Part shown: positions 1 to 8,041 of the stretch, piece by piece
Numbering within the stretch: the stretch's first letter is position 1
Layout of the letters: every line of letters starts with the position of its first letter
Origin: Pseudomonas purpurea
GTDB taxonomy: Bacteria; Pseudomonadota; Gammaproteobacteria; Pseudomonadales; Pseudomonadaceae
Assembly: GCF_039908635.1 (NCBI RefSeq)
Contig: NZ_CP150918.1
Coordinates: 4,480,001 to 4,544,000, forward strand
DNA: 64,000 nucleotides
Direction: 5' to 3'
Notes under the pieces: generated by a model
Databases searched by the model: none
Told to the model about the DNA's origin: nothing
What the model saw: the letters and a program-made list of their open reading frames with translations, nothing else
Made by a program: the position numbers and the translations under genes

Positions 1-269
1 CCCAACTGACGTTCAATCGGAGTCAAATCGACCGGTAATGCCAAGGCCGCTTTGACATAACGCTTGATGGCCACAATATTGTGTTTCTGAACAATAAATG
101 TTCCGCCCTTGTAAGCGCTTCCCTTTTCACCCGCCATGACCCCGAAATACTGAACCGGTACATATTTCGCCGCCTCACTGACCGTGCTGACACCTTCCAT
201 CTCGGCAACGGCCTGACGGGCCGTTAACTTCAACCTGTCCTGAAGTTCCATCTTCGTTTCTGCATTCAT
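1..269 (-). CDS. Hypothetical protein, C-terminus cut by window edge
   Basis: The frame opens at an ATG preceded by a strong GGAGGTGG ribosome site and stays open to the window edge, giving at least 89 residues. The protein starts MNAETKMELQDRLKLTARQA and continues as a mostly soluble alpha/beta sequence with no signal peptide or membrane segment. I do not recognise the family and offer no function. It is followed upstream (to the right) by an AT-richer non-coding stretch, which suggests an accessory location. The good ribosome site and absence of stops make it a likely real gene. Confidence 0.6.
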   Translation of the reverse strand, partial: MNAETKMELQDRLKLTARQAVAEMEGVSTVSEAAKYVPVQYFGVMAGEKGSAYKGGTFIVQKHNIVAIKRYVKAALALPVDLTPIERQL

Positions 270-696
270 TGTCCACCTCCATACAGTGAGGGCAAATCGC
301 CTCAAACCATCTCCTTTTTACAAGCCTTAGTAGCACTCCTCGCCACTCAAACCAGAACACAACACTAATAGCAGGCAAGCGACACCACAAGTTCGCTCTA
401 CACCCCGCACTTCGTAGGAATTAAAAACACCCGACACACAAACACTTGAAAATTAAACATCCAGAAAAACAACAGACTAAAAAATGTAAACCGCCCCTCT
501 TCAAAGCCTTTAATCACCGATCTCAAAGATGAAGTAGAAATTATTACTGAGGAATTCTAAAAAAAACCAAACAACCCGCCTCATCCGCTTTTTTAATATT
601 CGGTTTCACACTGGCAATACCCCACCCGCCTTGAACTTCGCCGACACTCCATTGCAGAGCAGGATGAGACCAATTTTAAAAGTGAGCGAATAGCAA
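270..696. other. AT-rich intergenic region
   Basis: About 430 bases without a convincing gene. It is clearly lower in GC than its neighbours, with A-rich runs around 420-580. It must hold the promoter of the edge-truncated gene, but I see no distinctive operator. Short frames here lack ribosome sites and look random. Confidence 0.5.
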
Positions 697-731
697 AAAG
701 CACGGACTGCCCAAGGGGCAGTCCGTGCTTT
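697..731 (-). terminator. Intrinsic terminator of the NAD(P)-binding oxidoreductase gene
   Basis: A perfect 16-bp stem (AAAGCACGGACTGCCC against its complement) closes on a 3-nt loop. On the minus strand it is followed by CTTTTTGC, and it lies about 10 bases past the oxidoreductase stop codon. Confidence 0.85.
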
Positions 732-740
732 GGCGACCGA

Positions 741-1355
741 TCAGTAACCGACCGTAAACCGCTGACGGCTGTGCGCTGGTTTCTCGACTTCATCGAGCAT
801 GGCAATCGCATAGTCGGCGAAGGTGATCCAGCTCTTGCCTTCGGCGCTCACCAGCAGGTCATCCTTGCCCACGCGGAAGGTACCGGTGCGCTCGCCTTCG
901 ACAAATTCCGCCGAGGGCGACAGGAAGGTCCAGTCCAGTTCCTTTTCCTGGCGCAAGGTATCGAGGTAGACGCCACCGGCACTGGCCTCGGCCTTGTAGG
1001 CATCGGGGAAACCCGGGCTGTCGATGACTTTACTGCCCGTCGGCAGCAACAGGCTGCCGGCACCACCGACCACCAGCAAGCGTTTGACGCCGGCCTGTTT
1101 CACCGGACCGAGAATGGCGCTGACCGGAATGCTGGAGAAGTGCGCGGCGCTGAGCACCACGTCATGGCCAGCCACGGCGGCTTGCAGGGCGGCGGCATCG
1201 GCGACGTCGACATTCTTGCGGATGACGCCGTCACGCTGGCCGATTTTCGAGGTGTCGCGGGCAATCGCGGTGACGCTGTGACCACGGCGCAGGGCTTCTT
1301 CCAACAGTTGGCTGCCGGCACGGCCAGTGGCGCCGATAATTGCAATCTTGCTCAT
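741..1355 (-). CDS. NAD(P)H-binding oxidoreductase (atypical SDR / YwnB-like)
   Basis: A 204-residue single-domain Rossmann protein. The N-terminus MSKIAIIGATGRAGSQLL carries the GxxGxxG dinucleotide-binding motif of the NAD(P)-binding (NmrA/YwnB-like) atypical short-chain dehydrogenase group, and no classical YxxxK catalytic pair is obvious. The ATG is preceded by a GGAGAA ribosome site. It lies downstream of, and on the same strand as, the metallo-beta-lactamase-fold gene, separated by a REPIN. The substrate is unknown. Members of this group are often redox- or quinone-responsive oxidoreductases, which is family knowledge rather than something shown here. Confidence 0.85.
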   Translation of the reverse strand: MSKIAIIGATGRAGSQLLEEALRRGHSVTAIARDTSKIGQRDGVIRKNVDVADAAALQAAVAGHDVVLSAAHFSSIPVSAILGPVKQAGVKRLLVVGGAGSLLLPTGSKVIDSPGFPDAYKAEASAGGVYLDTLRQEKELDWTFLSPSAEFVEGERTGTFRVGKDDLLVSAEGKSWITFADYAIAMLDEVEKPAHSRQRFTVGY

Positions 1356-1380
1356 GACGTTCTCCAGTTCAGGTGTGATC

Positions 1381-1493
1381 TGTGGCGAGCGCGCTTGCTC
1401 GTGCTGGGCTGCGCAGCAGCCCCAAAAGCTTCGTACTCATGGCAAATGTTGCGAGTGCTGCGCACTCGAACGGGAGCAAGCTCCCTCGCCACA
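1381..1493. repeat. REPIN, class A (TGTGGCGAG...CTCGCCACA), left arm diverged
   Basis: An inverted pair of REP sequences: a degenerate left arm starting TGTGGCGAGC and a canonical right arm GGGAGCAAGCTCCCTCGCCA. The internal segment GCTGCGCAGCAGCC recurs in modified form in other class A copies (34380, 35747, 61075). It lies between the oxidoreductase and the MBL-fold gene. Confidence 0.85.
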
Positions 1494-1507
1494 AAGGGTA
1501 AAACGAC

Positions 1508-2392
1508 TCACCACTTCATTTCGCCCTTGGCGACTTTGGCGCTCAGTTCCAGCGAGCTTTCTTCGCCGAGGGTCGGGAAACGCTTTTTCATCGCTGCAAT
1601 CAGCTCGGCCGAATCTTTGGCCTTGGCGGTTTCTTCATCGAAGGCCTTGATGTAGTCGGCAGTGAACTGCACGGCAGCCAGCGAACGAGCGCTCTCACCC
1701 AGGTAGTGACCTGGCACGAGGGTCGCAGGCTTCAGGTTTTTGATGGTGTCCAGGGTCACGAGCCAGTCTTTGTGGGACTGCGGGGTTTGGGTATCGGCCA
1801 TCCACACGTGAATGTTTTCAGCTACCACCACACCACCAACCACGGCTTTGATCGACGGGATCCACACGAAAGTGCGGTCCGGTTGTTTGCCGTCCAGGCC
1901 GATGATGTCCAGCTTCTGGCCTTCCAGCGTCAGGCTGTGGCCCTTGAGTACGGTCGGAACGATGGTTTTGGCCGGTACGTCGGCGCCCATTTTCGGGCCC
2001 CAGAATGCAACTTTGCCTTCAACGGTTGCCTTGATGTGGTCAACCGTCGGCTGCGAGGCAACCACTTTGGCTTTCGGGAAAGCGGCGGTGATGGTGTCCA
2101 GGCCGAAGTAGTAATCCGGGTCACCGTGGCTGATGTAGATAGTGGTCAGTTCCTTGCCGCTGGCGCGGATTTTTTCCACGACCTGCTCGGCCTGTGACTT
2201 GCCGAATTGCGCGTCCACCAGGATGGCGTCGTGCTTGCCGCTGACCAGCACCGAGCTCACCGGGAAGATGGCAGCGGTGCCTGGGTTGTAAACGTCCAGC
2301 GTCAACGGCGCGGGGGCGGCGGCAGCATGGGCAGCGAAACCCAAAGTGGCGGTGGCCAGCAACAAGCGCTTGAGTGAGGTGAATCCGATCAT
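1508..2392 (-). CDS. Exported MBL-fold metallo-hydrolase-like protein
   Basis: 294 residues from the ATG giving MIGFTSLKRLLLATATLGFA, a typical Sec signal peptide ending around AHAAAA. A longer in-frame start at 2521 would overlap the divergent lysR start, so it is less likely. The mature part has the metallo-beta-lactamase fold order, with a HGDPDYYFGLD segment where the HxHxDH metal motif is expected; one His and the flanking Asp residues are kept but the second His and final His are not. Downstream, PGHYLG supplies a further His. The substrate is unknown. Divergent transcription from the neighbouring LysR gene suggests control by it. Confidence 0.8.
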   Translation of the reverse strand: MIGFTSLKRLLLATATLGFAAHAAAAPAPLTLDVYNPGTAAIFPVSSVLVSGKHDAILVDAQFGKSQAEQVVEKIRASGKELTTIYISHGDPDYYFGLDTITAAFPKAKVVASQPTVDHIKATVEGKVAFWGPKMGADVPAKTIVPTVLKGHSLTLEGQKLDIIGLDGKQPDRTFVWIPSIKAVVGGVVVAENIHVWMADTQTPQSHKDWLVTLDTIKNLKPATLVPGHYLGESARSLAAVQFTADYIKAFDEETAKAKDSAELIAAMKKRFPTLGEESSLELSAKVAKGEMKW

Positions 2393-2506
2393 GATGTGCT
2401 CCGGGTCTGTGCTGCCGTGATTGGCGATGGGAGAGAGCTTAGTTGCCTGACTCGTTACAAAAAATGCGATGCTTGGACATAGTTTGTTTCTGAAAGCGGG
2501 CAAATC

Positions 2507-3412
2507 ATGGATCGTCTTCAAGCAATGCGGGTGTTCATCACGGTAGTCGACCTGGGCAGCCAGTCAGCCGCCGCCGATCACCTGGACCTCTCACGGCCGG
2601 TGGTGTCGCGGTATCTGGCGGAACTGGAAGATTGGGTCGGCGCGCGGTTGATGCACCGCACCACCCGCAAACTGAGCCTCACCGCGGCGGGCACCGAGAT
2701 CCTGCCGCGGTGCCGGCAGATGCTCGACTTGTCCAGCGACATGCAGGCCGCCGTCAGCGAGCCGGACGATGCGCCGCGTGGCCTGTTGCGTATCAGCGTC
2801 AGCACCTCGTTCGGTCAGGCGCAACTGGCCGATGCCGTGGCCGCGTACGTCAAGCGCTACCCCGGCGTCAGCATCGACCTGCAAATGCTCGACCGCACGG
2901 TGAACCTGGTGGATGAGCGCATCGACCTCGCGATCCGCACCAGCAACGACCTGGACCCGAACCTGATCGCCCGGCGGCTGACGGTCTGCCGCTCGGTGAT
3001 CTGCGCCTCCCCCGCCTACCTGCGTGAACACCCGACACCGCAGCGGGCCGAGGACCTGAGCCGGCACAACTGCCTGACTCACTCCTACTTCGGCAAAAGC
3101 CTGTGGCATTTCGAGCAGGACGGCGAGCAGGTTTCGGTGCCGGTACAGGGCAACATCAGCGCCAACGAAGCCAGCACCCTGCTGCGCGCCGCCATGGCCG
3201 GCGCCGGTGTGGCGATGCTGCCCACTTATCAAGCCGGGGTGCACATTCACAGCGGCGAACTGGTCCGCTTGCTGCCGGGCACCGAGCCCCGGCAGATGAA
3301 CATGTATGCCGTTTATGCGTCACGCAAACACATGCCGGCGGCGCTGCGCAGCATGCTGGATTTCCTGGTGCTGAGGTTTCCCGAAGAGCCGGCATGGGAC
3401 GCCGGCCTTTGA
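2507..3412 (+). CDS. LysR-family transcriptional regulator
   Basis: 301 residues beginning MDRLQAMRVFITVVDLGSQS. The N-terminal ~60 residues form the winged HTH (SQSAAADHLDLSRPVVSRYL), followed by a LysR substrate-binding domain with ISVSTSFGQ at its start and a C-terminal half of typical length. It is transcribed divergently from the MBL-fold gene with 114 bp between the starts, the usual arrangement for a LysR protein that controls its neighbour. The inducer is not predictable from sequence. Confidence 0.9.
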   Translation: MDRLQAMRVFITVVDLGSQSAAADHLDLSRPVVSRYLAELEDWVGARLMHRTTRKLSLTAAGTEILPRCRQMLDLSSDMQAAVSEPDDAPRGLLRISVSTSFGQAQLADAVAAYVKRYPGVSIDLQMLDRTVNLVDERIDLAIRTSNDLDPNLIARRLTVCRSVICASPAYLREHPTPQRAEDLSRHNCLTHSYFGKSLWHFEQDGEQVSVPVQGNISANEASTLLRAAMAGAGVAMLPTYQAGVHIHSGELVRLLPGTEPRQMNMYAVYASRKHMPAALRSMLDFLVLRFPEEPAWDAGL

Positions 3413-3476
3413 GCGGATATCACACGGTTCCAGGCCTGTCGCTTGCGGCGCCCCCCCGCTGACCTATGCTGATAGT

Positions 3477-3492
3477 AATACCCAAGGGTATT
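3477..3492. promoter_or_regulatory. Short inverted repeat AATACCC-AA-GGGTATT, possible operator
   Basis: Two perfect 7-bp arms with a 2-nt spacer, 19 bases upstream of the small gene that starts at 3511. Position and symmetry fit an operator; the binding protein is unknown. Confidence 0.35.
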
Positions 3493-3510
3493 CGTTCAGA
3501 GGTCAGCGCC

Positions 3511-3687
3511 ATGAACACCAAAACAAGAAGATACCTCGCGATCTTCATCACCTGCACCGCCACGCTGGTGCTGTATGGCACTGCGGCCTACCGGGTGGAG
3601 CAGGCCCGGCAGTTGCCACGTGAATACGCGAGTTGCAACGTCGAACGTTGCATACCCCACAACGCGACCCTGAACGCCCTCAGGTAA
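3511..3687 (+). CDS. Small exported or membrane-anchored hypothetical peptide
   Basis: 58 residues from the ATG following AGAGGTCAGCGCC. The N-terminus has positive charges (MNTKTRRY) then a hydrophobic stretch of about 18 residues (LAIFITCTATLVLYGTAAY), so it is either a signal peptide or an N-terminal anchor. The remainder is a short hydrophilic tail with two cysteines (SCNVERC). I do not recognise a family. The palindrome just upstream suggests its own regulated promoter. Confidence 0.5.
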   Translation: MNTKTRRYLAIFITCTATLVLYGTAAYRVEQARQLPREYASCNVERCIPHNATLNALR

Positions 3688-3696
3688 CGGGCGGTT

Positions 3697-4593
3697 TCAA
3701 TCCTCGCCGTCCTGATCGGCTTTGAGCCGGTCACGAAACGCCTTGGGTGATATCCCCACGCGCCGCCGAAACAACCGGGTGAAGTTGGTCGGATCAGAAA
3801 ACCCGAGCACATCGGACATCTCGTAAATGGTCATGCTGGTGTACGTCAGCAAGCGCTTGGCTTCGAGCAGCTGGCGTTCGTGCATGATCTGCAAGGCCGG
3901 TTGCCCTGCCAGTTCACGGCAGGTGCCATTGAGGTGGGAAACGGAAATCCCCAGCTTGTGCGCCAGGTCTTCGACCTTCACATGTTCGCGGTAGTGTTCT
4001 TCGACCAGTTGAATAAACCCGTTGAGGTACTCGCGCGCACGTTGTGGCCGTTGGCTCGCAGCGTGGCGCTGGATCACCTGGCGGCTGACCCACACCATAA
4101 TCACGCTGACCAGCGAATGCATGAGCATTTCACGGGCCGGCTGATGGCCGACGTATTCGTTTTGCAGGGAGGAAAACAGGCTGTTCAGGTACTCGCTGTC
4201 CTGGCGGGCCGGGTAACTTTCAGCCTGCACGAATGCGCTCACCGAGTCGCCCAACTGCGCCTGGAGGTGCGCTACCAGCGGCGCGGCGAGGGTCACCGCA
4301 AAGCCTTCGACATCCTCGGAAAACCGAAACCCGTGCACCGACAACGGTGGCAGCACCTGGATCGCCGGTTCTTCGATACGGGTGCGCTTGCCCTCGATCT
4401 CAAGCTCCGCGTGGCCCTTGAAGACAAACAGTAACTGGCACAGATCGGCGTGCCGATGGGGTTTGATTTCCCACTGATGTTCGCGACTGCGTTTGGAGAG
4501 GGTTTCGCAATGCAGCAGGTCCGGGGTTGGCCAGTCCAGGCTTTCGCCATGGAGTTTGAATACGGGAATCGAAGGAAGGGCAGGCTTGTTCAT
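3697..4593 (-). CDS. AraC/XylS-family regulator, PobC/PobR-like
   Basis: 298 residues from MNKPALPSIPVFKLHGESLD; an upstream in-frame start at 4644 would add 17 residues that do not look conserved. The N-terminal half is a cupin-type sensory domain (HRHADLCQLLFVFKGHAELE). The C-terminal ~100 residues hold the two AraC HTH units, with the family signature GFSDPTNFTRLFRRRVGISP. It resembles the Pseudomonas PobC type that activates 4-hydroxybenzoate hydroxylase, but no pobA is adjacent here; the neighbour is a decayed MFS transporter. The specific ligand is inferred from memory of related proteins only. Confidence 0.8.
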   Translation of the reverse strand: MNKPALPSIPVFKLHGESLDWPTPDLLHCETLSKRSREHQWEIKPHRHADLCQLLFVFKGHAELEIEGKRTRIEEPAIQVLPPLSVHGFRFSEDVEGFAVTLAAPLVAHLQAQLGDSVSAFVQAESYPARQDSEYLNSLFSSLQNEYVGHQPAREMLMHSLVSVIMVWVSRQVIQRHAASQRPQRAREYLNGFIQLVEEHYREHVKVEDLAHKLGISVSHLNGTCRELAGQPALQIMHERQLLEAKRLLTYTSMTIYEMSDVLGFSDPTNFTRLFRRRVGISPKAFRDRLKADQDGED

Positions 4594-4731
4594 CACTTCA
4601 GTCCAGGCCTCAGAGTGTCGGGCGATAATCGCACCGTTTGGCAAAAAGAACAGGTATCGGCTCAGCTTTCACCTTCAATTGACAGACTCACACGCAAAAA
4701 ATGCAAGCACTCGATTGATAAAAACCACCCA

Positions 4732-5061
4732 CCGGCCATTTGCGCGCAGTTCAAGGATGTCAGCCTGCTGGCCTGGGTGATTTCCGGCTACAGGGTGGCG
4801 ATGACCGTGGCGGTACCGATCTACGGCAAACTCGGTGATCGGTAGGGTCGACGGCGATTGATGCTGTTCGGCATGGGCCTGTTCACCCTGGCGTCGCTGT
4901 TGTGCGGCATGGCCCAGAGCATGGAGCAACGGGTGCTCGCACGGATCATTCAGGGCATCGGTGCCGGTGCCGACAGCGCGGCGGTGTCGATACTCGGCCT
5001 TGCGGCGGCCATCAGCATGCCGAACAAGCTGTTGCGAGGGCGGGAGGACAAGGCCCGATAG
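4732..5061 (+). pseudogene. Relic of a DHA2-type MFS drug-resistance transporter
   Basis: One frame reads PAICAQFKDVSLLAWVISGY, then KLGDR, a TAG at 4843-4845, and [19 protein letters not shown]. This is the conserved N-terminal part of a 14-TM MFS transporter, including motif A (GKLGDxxGRRR) with a stop codon where Tyr is usual. After RIIQGIGAG the reading jumps to a sequence resembling the transporter's C-terminal tail ([12 protein letters not shown]) and stops. The true start is missing and most of the middle is deleted. It is therefore a non-functional remnant with an internal deletion, a nonsense codon and a lost 5' end. Confidence 0.75.
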
Positions 5062-5085
5062 GCAGACTGAGTCTGCCTGCCATCA

Positions 5086-5934
5086 TCAAGGGCTGTAATA
5101 CCCCACCGCCACCAGCAAGTGGTCGACCTTTTTCAGGTAGGCATGCTTGTCTTCGATTTTGCCGGTGACCGGGTTTTTCCAGCGGTATGCGTATTCACCC
5201 TGATCCTGCTGCCCCATGAGCGCCAGGATCGGCTCCCCCACGGGTTTGCCTTCCGGGTCCTTGATCTTGCCGAAGTCGGTGTTGATCAAGCGCAGGTTGG
5301 TGCCATGGGCAACGTAGCGCTGGTTGTCCAGGTCGACGACAAACACATACAGGTCATCCTGCAAAAAGCCCCCCTTGAGCGAGTTGATCGCCGTCAGCGT
5401 GCCTTTCTCGTCCTTGGCCAGATCGCTCGCGGCTTTGTCGAGCAACGCCTTGGCCTGCTCGGCCGAGGCACGCGGCAGGTAATAACCGACCGCCAGGATG
5501 CGGCCGCCGATGCGCTGGTAGAACACCCGTTTGCGCTCGACCTTGCCATCGGCCCAGTTCTGCCAGCGGTACTCGGCCTCCTGGATGCCATTACCCTCAG
5601 GCACCAGCAAGGCGTTTTTGAAGGCTTTCTGCAAGTCCGGCCCCAGCGCCTCAGACACATCGCGGCCGATCAATGCCGAAGACGGTCCACCGCTGGCGAG
5701 CATCACCCCTTGGGTGTCGACCACAAAAACATAGCGGTCCTTGTCGACAAACTCGCCCTGGCGACTGAATGCCGCGAAGGCTTTGTCGCCATTGTCGTGG
5801 TAATAGGCCAGGGCTTTTTCCAGCAGGGTCAGCGCTGCCTGGCTGTCATCCGCAGCCTTGGCAGCCGCGTGCGCCTGCCCCAGGCACAGCACCAGCAGCC
5901 AACCCAGCAAGGTAGTGTTGTGCAGAAACCTCAT
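5086..5934 (-). CDS. Periplasmic protein with two Cache domains
   Basis: 282 residues with a signal peptide (MRFLHNTTLLGWLLVLCLGQAHA). The rest is an internal duplication of a Cache_2-like unit: YVFVVDTQGVMLASG and ILAVGYYLPR in the first copy, YVFVVDLDNQRYVAHG and LLVAVGYYSP in the second. Cache domains bind small ligands outside the membrane for chemoreceptors and kinases, but here no transmembrane anchor or cytoplasmic output domain follows. It is probably a free periplasmic sensor or binding protein that works with a separate partner. The ligand is unknown. Confidence 0.85.
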   Translation of the reverse strand: MRFLHNTTLLGWLLVLCLGQAHAAAKAADDSQAALTLLEKALAYYHDNGDKAFAAFSRQGEFVDKDRYVFVVDTQGVMLASGGPSSALIGRDVSEALGPDLQKAFKNALLVPEGNGIQEAEYRWQNWADGKVERKRVFYQRIGGRILAVGYYLPRASAEQAKALLDKAASDLAKDEKGTLTAINSLKGGFLQDDLYVFVVDLDNQRYVAHGTNLRLINTDFGKIKDPEGKPVGEPILALMGQQDQGEYAYRWKNPVTGKIEDKHAYLKKVDHLLVAVGYYSP

Positions 5935-6005
5935 TGCGCATCCCTCGTCTTGTTAATGTTTCAAGAGCGTAGACGGCAATGAGGCAAGCATGGATGTTCA
6001 GCAAG

Positions 6006-6027
6006 CGTTCCCGCGGGCGCGGGAACG
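6006..6027 (-). terminator. GC-rich hairpin after the coiled-coil gene
   Basis: A 10-bp perfect stem CGTTCCCGCG/CGCGGGAACG with a 2-nt loop, 9 bases past the stop codon at 6036. No U-run follows on the minus strand, so termination would be weak or Rho-assisted. Confidence 0.45.
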
Positions 6028-6035
6028 TACCAGGG

Positions 6036-6873
6036 TCAAGGACGGGCGCTGATCTGCTGTTGCAGGTTCTGGATCTGGCTTTGCAAGGTGTTGATGTTGC
6101 GCGTGACCTGGCCACGGAACGCATCGAACTCGGCGGTGTTGCCGCCACCCGGAACCGAGGCCGGGCGATTGTCCTGTTGGCTTTTGAGGACGATCAACTC
6201 CTGCTCCAGACGCTCGATGGCCGGGTTGCCCTGTTTTTTCAAGGCAGCGATGTCCGCCCCCAAGCTCTTGAGTTGGGCATCGACCTTGCCGGTGTCCGGC
6301 TGAGCGCCCTTGAGCGCAGCCAGTTCAGTCCCCAAGGCTTTCACCTGCGCTTGCAGTTGACCGTTGGCGGCTAATTGCTCGGCGGTTTGCGCGGTCATTT
6401 GCGCCAGGCGCTTGTCCAGGTCCGTGGCCTGGCCCGCGACGCCCTGCTGCTGTTTGTTCTGCTCCAGCAGCTTGCTTTCCAGTTGCTTGATTTGCAGCTT
6501 CAACGCTTCGCTGTCACTGGTGACGTTGGTCTGACTGGCCACGACCTTGCCGGAAATATCCTGCAAGCGCCCCGCCGCTTCCTCACTGATCCGCGCAAAG
6601 CTTTCCTGGGTGGCGACCAGTTGCTGTTCCATCAGCGAAATCTGCTGAAAACTCCACCAGGCCAAACCGGCAAAGGCGAAAAACAACGCACCGACCAGCG
6701 CCCACAACGGGCCCGTGTTCGCACTTTTGACCCTGGCCGCCGGCGCAGGCCGGGAATGCACCGAGGTGCGCTCGCGGGCAGCGGAAGTCGGTTCAAAGTC
6801 GTCGTCGAGGGTGTCGGCCCCGCAGGTTGGGTACATCGTCGAAGTCGTCGTTGGCATCGTTACGCATAGACAT
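6036..6873 (-). CDS. Inner-membrane coiled-coil protein, frameshifted near the N-terminus
   Basis: The natural start is the ATG at 6873 (AGAAAGG ribosome site), reading MSMRNDANDDFDDVPNLR. It then runs into a stop because of one extra base in the CCCC run at 6818-6821. Removing one base joins it to ADTLDDDFEP and the rest, giving 278 residues. The product has an acidic cytoplasmic N-terminus, one TM helix (WALVGALFFAFAGLAWWSF) and a long periplasmic Gln/Leu-rich coiled coil. The only uninterrupted reading frame starts with a spurious MPTTTSTMYP. Function is unknown; the layout resembles envelope scaffold proteins. Confidence 0.75.
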
Positions 6874-6978
6874 GAGGCAACCTTTCTAAAGCACGGTGAT
6901 GGCTAAATGCTGCGAGTATAAACCGCTCACTCGCCGCACTGATCGACCTTGAACCCCACACTCGGTTCAGTGTTTATT

Positions 6979-7971
6979 TCAGCGAATATCCTGGGCCTTC
7001 CACCAACCGCAGAACTCGTCGAGGGCGGTCCACAGGCTGACTTTCGGGTCGTAGTCCAGATAATGCCGGGCGCGGCTGATGTCCAGGGTGAAATTCTTGT
7101 TCATGACCTGCATGCCCAGACGCGACAGCGTCGGCTCCGGTCGTCCCGGCCACAGCTTGCAAACCCCTTCGTTCAGCGCCGCAACGCTGTAGGCCAAACC
7201 GTAGGAACGGTAGCGGGTAACCTGTGGGACTTCCATCTGGCGCATCACGTAATTGACCACATCCCACAACGGTACCGGCGTGCCGTTGCTGATGTTGTAG
7301 GCCTTGCCGAGCGCGGACCCCGTCGCCAACAGGCTGCTGAGCAGCGCCTCGTTGAGGTTCTGCACACTGGTGAAATCGACCTTGTTCAGGCCATTGCCGA
7401 TGATTGCCAGGCGTCCTTTGCGCTGCATCTTCAATAACCGCGGGAAGATGCTCATGTCACCGGCCCCCGTGACGAAGCGCGGACGCAAGGCCAGTACTTC
7501 GAGGCCGAATTCCTGGGCGCCGAAGACTTTCTGCTCGGCCAGGTACTTGGTCGCCGCGTATGGGTGCTTGAAGCGCTTGGGCACCTGCTCTTCGGTCAGG
7601 CCGAGATGGTCGCGGCCATCGAAGTAGATCGAGGGCGACGACACGTGCACCAACCGCCGAACGTTCTGTTTCAGGCAGGCTTCGACCACGTTTTCCGTGA
7701 CCAGCACATTGCCCTGATGAAAGTCCTGATACCGCCCCCAAAGTCCCACCGCGCCCGCGCAATGCACCACCGCGTCGACATCCAGGCACAGGTCGCGAAC
7801 CAGCATTGGATCACTCAAGTCCCCCTGGACGAACTGCGCGCCACGGCGCACCAGATGCTCGACGCCTTCGGCCCGACGACCGTTGACCCGCACGTCCAGC
7901 CCTTGCTCCAGGGCGAAACGCGCAAAACGCCCGCCAATGAAGCCGCTTGCGCCGGTGACCAGAATTTTCAT
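6979..7971 (-). CDS. NAD(P)-dependent epimerase/dehydratase, 3-beta-hydroxysteroid dehydrogenase-like
   Basis: 330 residues of an extended SDR. MKILVTGASGFIGGRFARFA carries the TGxxGxxG nucleotide-binding motif, YAATK is the catalytic YxxxK, and VVHCAGAVGLWG is the usual active-site strand. The overall pattern is closest to the 3-beta-HSD/NSDHL-like group. Family members act on sterol-like or other hydrophobic hydroxyl substrates; the bacterial substrate here is unknown. It is flanked by unrelated genes and probably forms its own transcription unit. Confidence 0.85.
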   Translation of the reverse strand: MKILVTGASGFIGGRFARFALEQGLDVRVNGRRAEGVEHLVRRGAQFVQGDLSDPMLVRDLCLDVDAVVHCAGAVGLWGRYQDFHQGNVLVTENVVEACLKQNVRRLVHVSSPSIYFDGRDHLGLTEEQVPKRFKHPYAATKYLAEQKVFGAQEFGLEVLALRPRFVTGAGDMSIFPRLLKMQRKGRLAIIGNGLNKVDFTSVQNLNEALLSSLLATGSALGKAYNISNGTPVPLWDVVNYVMRQMEVPQVTRYRSYGLAYSVAALNEGVCKLWPGRPEPTLSRLGMQVMNKNFTLDISRARHYLDYDPKVSLWTALDEFCGWWKAQDIR

Positions 7972-8041
7972 GAGTTGCTCCGATGTCTTTCAATGTCATG
8001 CGTGTTGCACTACGGACTGCTTGAGGTCTTGACGCTGCCGG

